The position numbers were made by a program, and so were the translations under genes. This document shows, piece after piece, positions 16,033-23,068 of a DNA stretch of 32,815 bases (position 1 is the stretch's first letter; every line of letters starts with the position of its first letter). Under the pieces are notes generated by a model, which worked only from the letters and a program-made list of their open reading frames with translations, did not search any database and was not told the DNA's origin. This stretch comes from a virus, in the IMG/VR virus record IMGVR_UViG_3300021959_000203, positions 1 to 32,815 of that record; one strand, 5' to 3'.

Positions 16033-16680
16033 CATTTCGTCATTTAGGTCGGAAAGAATTTTCCAATGTAGTTTACCTTTTTGTTCCCACTTTTTAACTA
16101 GTTTAGCTTCATTAGGATTGTGAGGACTTTTACTTGTTGAGTTTACTGGCATATGCCAACTTGATGGATAATCTCCTCCTGTTTTAATCGGTAACTTCTT
16201 AGCAAAGAAATCAAAACCAATCAAAGTTATACTCTTACATTTGCACTTCTGCAAGAAAAACAATATACCAAGAAAACCTGCACTCGGTCTACCACCACCA
16301 GGTGCTACTCCGTTCTTTGCTCCCACCAATTCAAATATTTTCATTAACTCCTCATCATTAAACATATCGTTATCATGTCCCCAAGGAGGCGGACCTCTAT
16401 GGTCTGGGTATTTGTCGAGGTGTATACGACAGCGATTAAACAGAGGATAAGCGTCTTCAAACGCAGGATGAAAGTTCATTCGTAACCAGCCCGTAACCCA
16501 TATGTCTGTACGTTTTCCTATATGTTGTTGCAATTTATCTTCAGGCACTCCTTTTCCAAATCGCACAACTGTATCAAAACTCTCTATGTATTCTCCCAAA
16601 TCATACTGTAGAATTTCGACTGAATTTCCCACAAGTACTATGTTTTTATTTTCTGTTAACTCTTGTAAAGTTCTACCCAT
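16018..16680 (-). CDS. GT29 sialyltransferase-like glycosyltransferase, about 220 aa
   Basis: Three features match the sialyltransferase-like GT29 layout: a VLVGNS strand with a following SFDTVVRFGKG (L-motif-like), a PSAGFLGILFFLQKCKCKSI segment then LIGFDFF (S-motif-like), and PHNPNEAKLVKKW with an H-x3-E pattern (motif VS-like). A longer frame begins at 16719, but the ATG at 16680 has GGAG upstream and avoids a 64-base overlap with the preceding gene. Even so, 25 bases overlap. It is the last gene of the leftward operon, after two other glycosyltransferases. The true donor (sialic acid or another CMP-sugar) cannot be told, and remote homologues of unknown activity share this fold. Confidence 0.6.
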   Translation of the reverse strand: MGRTLQELTENKNIVLVGNSVEILQYDLGEYIESFDTVVRFGKGVPEDKLQQHIGKRTDIWVTGWLRMNFHPAFEDAYPLFNRCRIHLDKYPDHRGPPPWGHDNDMFNDEELMKIFELVGAKNGVAPGGGRPSAGFLGILFFLQKCKCKSITLIGFDFFAKKLPIKTGGDYPSSWHMPVNSTSKSPHNPNEAKLVKKWEQKGKLHWKILSDLNDEMLKFS

Positions 16681-17285
16681 TTTGCTGTCATCTCCGAACA
16701 TTCGTTTATATTTAACCAAGGCCCACCGTCTGTAAAGTGTAGTGCTTTTGGTTTCTTGAATTTGTAATAATTTACCATTGCATTATATTGCGCAGGAATT
16801 CCCCCTATACTATCTGCCCATCGTAACTCATGCAATGCACCCGCTGGGGCTTGGTTTATATAATCATAAGTAAGTTCTGTACACTTAGGATTATTAAAAA
16901 GCATAAGACTAGACCAGTACTTTCTAGGGTAACTATGATTTTTCTTGCCTTTCATTTTTTTACTTTGAACGAGAAAATTAGGATGTTTTACCACATGAAC
17001 TGTATGTTCATCGGAAAAATAATCCATAACTTCTTCAGGGTCACAGAGCCATAAGAAATCTCCATCACAGAATAAAGCTTCGCCTTCGTAGTCACAGAGC
17101 TGTGGTACTAGAAAACGAGTAAAGGCAAACTCTGTACTCTCGTTCTGAAAAGGACGAGTATATTCGGATATTTCCGATTTTTTGAGTGGTATGATTTCAT
17201 GACTAGAATTGTAACGAAGTATGCTTTTTTTGCATACATCAAACATTTCGGGGTATGCTGATTCATACCCAATAAAAATTTTCAT
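16656..17285 (-). CDS. GT8-like glycosyltransferase, 209 aa
   Basis: MKIFIGYESAY opens a GT-A-type fold. LFCDGDFLWL places a DGD (DxD, metal and nucleotide-sugar binding) at residues 74-76, followed by DPEEV. The later PKALHFTDGGPW fits the conserved HF--G-PW ending of GT8-like proteins, and FAFTRFLVPQL (residues 53-63) is the usual helix before the DxD strand. The length is near the minimal size for this fold. It starts within an ATGA overlap with the previous glycosyltransferase, so the two are probably made in equal amounts. Donor and acceptor are unknown. Confidence 0.75.
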   Translation of the reverse strand: MKIFIGYESAYPEMFDVCKKSILRYNSSHEIIPLKKSEISEYTRPFQNESTEFAFTRFLVPQLCDYEGEALFCDGDFLWLCDPEEVMDYFSDEHTVHVVKHPNFLVQSKKMKGKKNHSYPRKYWSSLMLFNNPKCTELTYDYINQAPAGALHELRWADSIGGIPAQYNAMVNYYKFKKPKALHFTDGGPWLNINECSEMTAKWVELYKS

Positions 17286-18601
17286 AGTATTATCCTTTTT
17301 TGGAAGTAGTGTTCCATTTTATGCTCCATAGGAGTCAGTAAGTATATATTTTTTAAATAAGGATTCTTCATAAATGCATAAGTTGCTCCGCTAGGTTTTA
17401 TGTCAAGTATTAACTTTCTTCCTAATTTAGTCATTTGATCTTCTAATAAATTTATTCTTTGTTTTAGTTCTTTTCTAGTATCATCGCACATCTTTATATT
17501 TTTGTATTCTTCACTAGATGGGTCGAGGTCTTCTATATTAAACTCTTGTGTGATATAGTAATCATTTACTTCTTCTGGAATTGCGACTTGTAGTTCGGGT
17601 AAATTTGGGTACTCACCTATTTTTCCGTTCTTTACATCTTCTGCTAGTAAATCCATAAATTTTTTCATCCAATCCATATTAGTCATACCGTTGGATTCTT
17701 CTGCTACTATACCTCCATGTATATTGTTATAGACATAGCTACAGGGAACTTCTTTTAATCTTACCACATTTAACAGACCTTTAAAGTGTGCTGTTTTTAG
17801 TTGTAGATATAGGCGTGTATCTTCTCCTATTCTCATCTCTTCATCAAATCTGTACTCAGCTGCTTTTCTAGAGTACCATACAGGTCTACAGTGGTTGTCT
17901 ACCATATGTTGATTAGTAACATGAGAAAAATACTTCTCATTATACTTTCTACATAGCTCGTGCATGTCATTTGAATACTTAGCGTATAAGTGGCATACCT
18001 TGTCTACACCGCCCATGCTTTTAACTTTTCTACCATAATCTTTTTGGTACTTAGCAGCAAGAGATACAAACTTATAGAAAAATTGTAAATCTTTTTTGTA
18101 ATTAGCAGGTCTGTCTTGGTTGTTCATTATTCGTGTAAAAAAACGCTGACCATACTTAGTAATTTGTTGAGACCATTGATGATATATTATTATACTATCT
18201 GGAGCTTTTTGATTTGCTAGGTTCTTATACAAATCAACCCCATAAGGGGTTAACATGTCGTCTCCGTCAATTTGTACCATATAGTCATCTTTGGAGTCTA
18301 AAAATACTTTAAGTAATTCGTTCTTGCCCTTTCCTGGAGTGTTGTTACATTCCGTTATATGACATTCTATTCCCTTACTTATACACCAGTTCTTTACTAC
18401 TTTATTGTAGCTAGAACTTAGTGTGTTTACTACTACTACTGCATCTTTGCATTGTATGTTTGACCACCTAGGATCAAAGTGAACTTTAAGACTTTTGAAG
18501 TTGCAATCAGTTTCAGCAACTCTATTATCCCAATCCGTATACCTGCCCGATGCAGTAGTTAATATGTAAAATCTAAACTTCTTCTTCACCGACTTCACCA
18601 C
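17282..18601 (-). CDS. Family 2-type (GT-A) glycosyltransferase, 439 aa
   Basis: The N-terminal domain opens with RFYILTTASGR and has the metal-binding DGDDMLTP at residues 112-119, the hallmark of GT2-like GT-A enzymes. RIGEDTRLYLQ (about residue 258) supplies the ED motif that usually holds the catalytic base. The C-terminal part from about residue 320 is charged and helical (a possible coiled coil, KELKQRINLLEDQMTKLGRK) and unrelated to a glycosyltransferase, perhaps for partner binding. It overlaps the preceding 71-residue gene by 29 bases. The acceptor may be a host or virion glycan; nothing in the sequence decides. Confidence 0.75.
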   Translation of the reverse strand: MVKSVKKKFRFYILTTASGRYTDWDNRVAETDCNFKSLKVHFDPRWSNIQCKDAVVVVNTLSSSYNKVVKNWCISKGIECHITECNNTPGKGKNELLKVFLDSKDDYMVQIDGDDMLTPYGVDLYKNLANQKAPDSIIIYHQWSQQITKYGQRFFTRIMNNQDRPANYKKDLQFFYKFVSLAAKYQKDYGRKVKSMGGVDKVCHLYAKYSNDMHELCRKYNEKYFSHVTNQHMVDNHCRPVWYSRKAAEYRFDEEMRIGEDTRLYLQLKTAHFKGLLNVVRLKEVPCSYVYNNIHGGIVAEESNGMTNMDWMKKFMDLLAEDVKNGKIGEYPNLPELQVAIPEEVNDYYITQEFNIEDLDPSSEEYKNIKMCDDTRKELKQRINLLEDQMTKLGRKLILDIKPSGATYAFMKNPYLKNIYLLTPMEHKMEHYFQKRIIL

Positions 18602-18788
18602 TTAATTGGTTTCCCAAATCATTAATGTAAGCCTGTCTAGCTGTTTGACAAATAGCTATAAGATGTTTACATCTTTCTATCTCTATATCTCCTTGTCCAA
18701 TGGAAGTAACAATAGCTTTCTGCTCGTCTGTTAACTCATTTATTGGATAGTCAATACCGTCAATGTTGATGGTTTGTTCTTTGCTCAT
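18573..18788 (-). CDS. Conserved phage protein, DUF6447-like, 71 aa
   Basis: The pattern INIDGIDYPINELTDEQK followed by a helix with IERCKHLIAICQTARQAYIN matches a small family common in T4-related and marine phages, which I associate with DUF6447. The function is unknown. It starts in an ATGA overlap with nrdB and its end runs 29 bases into the following glycosyltransferase, so it is translated as part of the same message. No metal-binding or catalytic motif is visible. The predicted fold is a beta-hairpin followed by a helical pair. Confidence 0.6.
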   Translation of the reverse strand: MSKEQTINIDGIDYPINELTDEQKAIVTSIGQGDIEIERCKHLIAICQTARQAYINDLGNQLSGEVGEEEV

Positions 18789-19747
18789 TTAAATATATCC
18801 TGCCAGTTTCCTTGTGTACTTGCCTTAGCATACTCGGTAGCACGGTTTTCAAAAAAGTTGGTATGCTCAACTGCGTTTACTTGTACATCAATCCAAGGTA
18901 AAGGATTAGCTGTACTGTGAAATATGTTTTTCATGCCTAAACCTAGTAATCTTCTATCCGCTATATAACGAATATACTCTTTTACTTCTTTGGCGGTTAA
19001 GTCAGGTATATCTGCTTTATCAAAGCAAATATCAATAAACTTATCCTCTAACTCTACTACTCTTTCAGCAGCACAATAGATTTCATATTTTAGTTTGTCT
19101 GTCCATATCTCTGGATGTTCAGAGATGAACTGTCTAAATAGTTTTGACACAGACTCGACATGTAATGTTTCATCACGAATACTCCATGTTACAATCTGTC
19201 CCATCCCTTTCATTAGATTATGTCTAGGATAGTTTAATAGTATAGCGAATGATGAGAATAACTGTACTCCTTCTGTAAACCCACTGTACACTGCCATAGT
19301 TTTGGCAATATTATGAGGGTCATTCATATTGAAGTCAGATAGGTACTCATGTTTCTCTACCATCTCTTGTATATCCATAAACTCTTTATATATACTATCG
19401 GATTTACCGAGCGTTTCTAATAAAGATGAATATGCATCTTGGTGCACTGCTTCCATAGCAGCAAATGATACTAACATCATTCTTACTTCTGGTGCTTTAA
19501 AAGTTGGTAAATAATGTTTAGCATATCCACAGCAAACATCTACGTCTGCTTGTGTAAAAAATCTAAATATGTTATCTACTAACTGTCTATTATCTTCTGT
19601 AAGATTTTGATTATAGTCTTTAATATCATCAGCCATACTTACTTCTTCAGGCATCCAATGCATTTGTTGTTGTTTTTTGTAGGCTTCAAATGCCCACCCG
19701 TAATCAAACGGTTTATAATATTCTCTTTCTTCTAGTAAGTTTGCCAT
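18785..19747 (-). CDS. nrdB: Class I ribonucleotide reductase small subunit
   Basis: The small subunit holds the metal-radical cofactor that starts the reduction of ribonucleotides to deoxyribonucleotides. The ligand set is visible: an Asp/Glu near FTQAD, EAVHQDAY with Glu99, His102 and the radical Tyr106 (the spacing expected for the Tyr122-type radical), SGFTEGVQLF and DETLHVESV. The C-terminus (STQGNWQDIFK) is the flexible tail that docks to NrdA. At 320 residues it is of normal length. Its ATG directly follows the nrdA stop with no gap. Keeping the radical tyrosine argues for a canonical rather than a Tyr-less enzyme. It supplies nucleotides during phage DNA synthesis. Confidence 0.95.
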   Translation of the reverse strand: MANLLEEREYYKPFDYGWAFEAYKKQQQMHWMPEEVSMADDIKDYNQNLTEDNRQLVDNIFRFFTQADVDVCCGYAKHYLPTFKAPEVRMMLVSFAAMEAVHQDAYSSLLETLGKSDSIYKEFMDIQEMVEKHEYLSDFNMNDPHNIAKTMAVYSGFTEGVQLFSSFAILLNYPRHNLMKGMGQIVTWSIRDETLHVESVSKLFRQFISEHPEIWTDKLKYEIYCAAERVVELEDKFIDICFDKADIPDLTAKEVKEYIRYIADRRLLGLGMKNIFHSTANPLPWIDVQVNAVEHTNFFENRATEYAKASTQGNWQDIFK

Positions 19748-21520
19748 TTATCCCTCGCAACTTAGACAATCTGATTGCTCAAAAATTATCTCTCTTTTGG
19801 CTTGATTAGATACATTATCAGCTCTACTGATAGCTTCACTTCTCAAGTAATATAATGTTTTTAAATTTTTTGCCCATGCTAACATATGAACGTTATGTAA
19901 CTCTCCTTTGTTAACATCAGGCGGGAAAAATAAATTTACACTTTGTGATTGACATATAAACTCTTGTCTTACAGAAGCATGTTCTATAATCCAAGATTGA
20001 TTAATTTCAACCGCAGTTTTAAATACATCTCTTTCCCAGTCATCTAGTATATCTAGATGTTGACAACTTCCTTTGTTAGCAATAATGCTAGACCAAACTT
20101 CGTCGTACATTGCAGGAGTAACTTTTTCTTTTATAATTTTGTCTAAGTATTTATTTTTTACTAAGTTACTTCCTGTTTTTGTTTTTTGAGTATAAGCATT
20201 GGCTCTAAACGGCTCAATACTTGGACTCGTGTTTCCACATATAATACTAGAACTTGCATTAGGAGCTATAGCTAATAGATGAGCATTTCTTACTGTGCAA
20301 GAATCATCATCTGGACAAGCTCCTCTCTCTGTTGCTAATTTTCTAGTGGTTTCATCTGCAAAAGTTTTTATGTAAGCAAACATTTCTAAATTAATACTGC
20401 CTGCCATAGCACTTTCAAATGGAACACCGTTCTGTTGTAAATACGCATGGAAACCCATAGCACCAAGCCCAATACTTCTCTCCCTGTAAGCACTGAACTT
20501 AGCTTTATCAAGCTGACTAGGTGCATTGTCAATAAAGTACGTTAATACATTATCTAACATTCTAACTAAGTCAGGTATGAATGAAGGATGATTTTTCCAC
20601 TCATCATAATACTCTAAATTTACACTAGAAAGACAACATACTGCTGTTCTCTCTTCGTCAGTAGCAAGAGTAATCTCACTACATAAATTAGAGTGATGAA
20701 CTTTTAATCCCTTTTTCTTTTGAAACTCAGGTAATCCATTTTGAACTGCATCTTCATACATTACATAAGGTTCTCCTGTTTCAATTCTATTCTGTAGTAT
20801 CTTTACCCATAAAGCTCTTGCTGAAACAGTTTTCTTTACTTCATTAGAGTGCGGGTCAACCAAATCCCAACTATCATCGAAATCAGGATACTTTGAAGCT
20901 GAGTGTATGAGCTCCATGAAAGCATCAGATATGACAATCCCGTGGTGAAGGTTAAGGCACTTACGGTTCGTGTCACCGCCAGTAGGTTTTCTAACATCTA
21001 AGAACTCCTCTATTTCGGGGTGGGAAATATGTAGATACCCTGCGTAACTACCCCGTCTAGTTACTCCTTGGCTAAACGCCAACATTTCTGCATCTACAAC
21101 CTTTACGAAAGGTATAACACCTGTGCTTTCAGAACCTTTAGAAGTCTTACTTCCCATAGATCTTACATCACTCCACGTGCCGCCTATACCTCCGCCAAAG
21201 GAACTCAAGAACGCATTTTCTACAAAATGGTCTGTTATTCCTTCTCTACTGTCATCTACATAATTCAAGAAACAACTTATAGGTAAGCCTCTACGAGTAC
21301 CTCCATTAGAAAGTACAGGAGTAGCGAACATAAACCATAAATTACTTACATAATCATATAACCTTTGTGCGTGGTCGTCATCATCTGCAAAAGCCATTGC
21401 AGCACGAGCAAAAGCTTCTTGAGGTGACGTCTCATCACCTACCATATATCTATCTTTTAGAGTTGCTAATGCAAACGTATCTAAAAGACTATCTTTACTA
21501 AAATCAATTTTTACTGACAT
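19748..21520 (-). CDS. nrdA: Class I ribonucleotide reductase large subunit
   Basis: This catalytic subunit reduces nucleoside diphosphates in the host cytoplasm. PISCFL (Cys83), NLCSEI with the radical Cys near residue 280 and Glu two later, VCCLSSVNL, and TLYYLRSEA carrying the two radical-transfer tyrosines match NrdA. The C-terminal CLSCEG offers the CxxC that is re-reduced by glutaredoxin or thioredoxin, and a phage glutaredoxin lies three genes upstream. At 590 residues it is shorter than E. coli NrdA (about 760), and the N-terminal ATP-cone is absent, so overall activity control by dATP is probably lost. The start overlaps the exonuclease gene by 17 bases. Confidence 0.96.
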   Translation of the reverse strand: MSVKIDFSKDSLLDTFALATLKDRYMVGDETSPQEAFARAAMAFADDDDHAQRLYDYVSNLWFMFATPVLSNGGTRRGLPISCFLNYVDDSREGITDHFVENAFLSSFGGGIGGTWSDVRSMGSKTSKGSESTGVIPFVKVVDAEMLAFSQGVTRRGSYAGYLHISHPEIEEFLDVRKPTGGDTNRKCLNLHHGIVISDAFMELIHSASKYPDFDDSWDLVDPHSNEVKKTVSARALWVKILQNRIETGEPYVMYEDAVQNGLPEFQKKKGLKVHHSNLCSEITLATDEERTAVCCLSSVNLEYYDEWKNHPSFIPDLVRMLDNVLTYFIDNAPSQLDKAKFSAYRERSIGLGAMGFHAYLQQNGVPFESAMAGSINLEMFAYIKTFADETTRKLATERGACPDDDSCTVRNAHLLAIAPNASSSIICGNTSPSIEPFRANAYTQKTKTGSNLVKNKYLDKIIKEKVTPAMYDEVWSSIIANKGSCQHLDILDDWERDVFKTAVEINQSWIIEHASVRQEFICQSQSVNLFFPPDVNKGELHNVHMLAWAKNLKTLYYLRSEAISRADNVSNQAKREIIFEQSDCLSCEG

Positions 21521-22355
21521 AATCTTCTACTAATCCTATAATTTCTTGTGCATGACCTAAGACTGCTCCGTCTAAGTCATAAGTTAAGTCCATGAGTTTA
21601 ATACCAACTTCTAACCCTTCACTTCCGAACTCATTTAAGTTCTGAATGAATTTGTATTTTCCTTCCATTGGCAAACTCGCCATAATATCAAAGATATCTC
21701 CATACTGTTGAATAATCTGTGTGGCTCTCTTAGGCCCGATTCCATCAACACCAGGAACGTTATCTCCTTTATCTCCAGTTAAGCACTTGTATGTTAAAAA
21801 GTACTCAGGGTCAAAGTCATAATGCTCGTCCCAGTTTAGGAGTGTTGTTTCTTTTCTAGTAACTGTAGAAAATCTACTTACGTTACCATCGACTAGTAAA
21901 TCCCAGTCTCTATCTGATGACACCATCCATATCTCATCGAGACCTAATTGCTCTCGATTCTGTGTGATAAGTGCGGCTATATCATCAGCCTCTACGCCTG
22001 AATACTTTAGTGTAAGATAACCCTTACGAGATAAAGTTTTAAGTGTAGTTGAAAACTCTGCTAAGAACATTTCAAATTCTTTTGCTTCAGCAGGAGTTTG
22101 TTCTGCATATCGTTCTTTACGATTTGCTTTGTACTCTGGATAGATTTCTTTACGATAATTACTACCGCCATCGCCTAAGACGACTATCTCTCCACAGTTA
22201 TAGGACTTTGCAAGGGACTGTACAGTACGAACATATTCATATTCGAAGTCTGTAGTGCCTTGGTGTTTCCATCGAAAAGCTAGATTGAGTCCATCAACAA
22301 TCAGTAAGTTCCCGTTCGGGGTCGCTTTTCCATGGTTCATAAATTGTATCGCCAT
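21504..22355 (-). CDS. 5'-3' exonuclease / flap endonuclease
   Basis: This is a FEN-type nuclease like the 5' nuclease domain of DNA polymerase I or T5 D15, which removes RNA primers and flaps. Visible are the N-terminal VDGLNLAFR (Asp21), KEIYPEYKANR (helical arch), GVEADDIAAL and SSDRDWDLLV (metal-binding acids), and GDKGDNVPGVDGIGPKRA, the helix-three-turn-helix DNA-binding loop. At 283 residues it is a complete stand-alone enzyme. The family A polymerase at the right edge would otherwise lack this activity, so the two probably work together. It overlaps the resolvase-like gene upstream by 62 bases. An alternative ATG at codon 6 cannot be excluded. Confidence 0.95.
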   Translation of the reverse strand: MAIQFMNHGKATPNGNLLIVDGLNLAFRWKHQGTTDFEYEYVRTVQSLAKSYNCGEIVVLGDGGSNYRKEIYPEYKANRKERYAEQTPAEAKEFEMFLAEFSTTLKTLSRKGYLTLKYSGVEADDIAALITQNREQLGLDEIWMVSSDRDWDLLVDGNVSRFSTVTRKETTLLNWDEHYDFDPEYFLTYKCLTGDKGDNVPGVDGIGPKRATQIIQQYGDIFDIMASLPMEGKYKFIQNLNEFGSEGLEVGIKLMDLTYDLDGAVLGHAQEIIGLVEDYVSKN

Positions 22356-22782
22356 TTGTAAATTCCAGGTTTTGTGTTTCTAAAAATTGTTCGGCAAAGG
22401 TAACATAGCACCCCAGCCAACTAATATACATATGTTTTTTGTAACATGGCTTTCTTGTCGTTGCCACGTACCATCGTGAGTGGTTTTCTTTAAATATAAG
22501 TAAAGGTTCTTGCTGCATTTGCTCGGCCTGTACTACTAGTTTTTCCCACCAACCCACGAAGGTATTACTTTTTTGAGTAAATATCTTGTGATTAAATGCC
22601 ATATCTCTATAGAATTTAACCTCAATTGTGAATAAATTATCTTTGTGTGGCACCATCAAGTCTCCCTTTATTTTACCACTACCCGATCCAGGAGTTTGTA
22701 CAAAAGACTCTCCTGTTATTCTGTGTAGCATATCTGCTACTTTAAGTTCTGCGTTATTTCCTTTTTGTCTGCTATTAACCAA
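22294..22782 (-). CDS. Holliday junction resolvase-like PD-(D/E)xK nuclease, 162 aa
   Basis: RQKGNNAELKVADMLHRITG, then TPGSGSGKIKGDLM and FTIEVKFYRD, fit the PD-(D/E)xK nuclease fold: Glu12, Asp41, Glu54 and Lys56, in the spacing of archaeal-type Hjc resolvases and phage relatives. Such an enzyme would cut branched recombination intermediates before packaging. The C-terminal third (residues 110-162), with two aromatic strands, is not assigned. It overlaps glutaredoxin by eight bases and the exonuclease by 62. A different structure-specific nuclease of the same fold is the main alternative. Confidence 0.65.
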   Translation of the reverse strand: MVNSRQKGNNAELKVADMLHRITGESFVQTPGSGSGKIKGDLMVPHKDNLFTIEVKFYRDMAFNHKIFTQKSNTFVGWWEKLVVQAEQMQQEPLLIFKENHSRWYVATTRKPCYKKHMYISWLGCYVTFAEQFLETQNLEFTNGDTIYEPWKSDPERELTDC

Positions 22783-23002
22783 TTAACTTCTCCAACTCTA
22801 CATAGCCACCGATATGTTTATCGTCTACTAGTATTTGTGGGAAGGTTCTTGCTTCGGGAAACTTTTCCCTAACGTCAGACGCAGAAAAATCTACGCCAAT
22901 CATTTTATATGACACCTCTGTTACTTCATCTACATGGTCAGCTAAAAACTTAGCCTTCTTGCAATAAGTACAATTTGGTATACTATAAATTTCTACTTTC
23001 AT
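22775..23002 (-). CDS. grx: Glutaredoxin
   Basis: This 75-residue thiol-disulphide oxidoreductase has a CTYC active site at residues 11-14, the cis-Pro segment TFPQILVDD and the GGYVEL glutathione-binding end. It probably regenerates the reduced C-terminal CxxC of the phage NrdA. It is the first gene after the consensus promoter at 23023-23051, with a GGAG ribosome site in the short leader. It overlaps the nuclease gene by eight bases. Its promoter-proximal place suggests early and abundant expression. Confidence 0.95.
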   Translation of the reverse strand: MKVEIYSIPNCTYCKKAKFLADHVDEVTEVSYKMIGVDFSASDVREKFPEARTFPQILVDDKHIGGYVELEKLIG

Positions 23003-23022
23003 TTTTTCTCCATAAGATATAT

Positions 23023-23051
23023 ATTATAACAGAAAATAAGTTTCATGTCAA
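23023..23051 (-). promoter_or_regulatory. Consensus sigma-70 promoter with extended -10
   Basis: On the minus strand TTGACA (23051-23046) is followed by 17 bases and TATAAT (23028-23023), with TG one base before the -10 (TGTTATAAT). Transcription should begin near 23016, before the ATG at 23002 and its GGAG site. It lies in the 66-base space between sbcC and glutaredoxin and would drive the nucleotide and glycosyltransferase operon. Confidence 0.9.
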
Positions 23052-23068
23052 GATATACTTTTGTGTTG

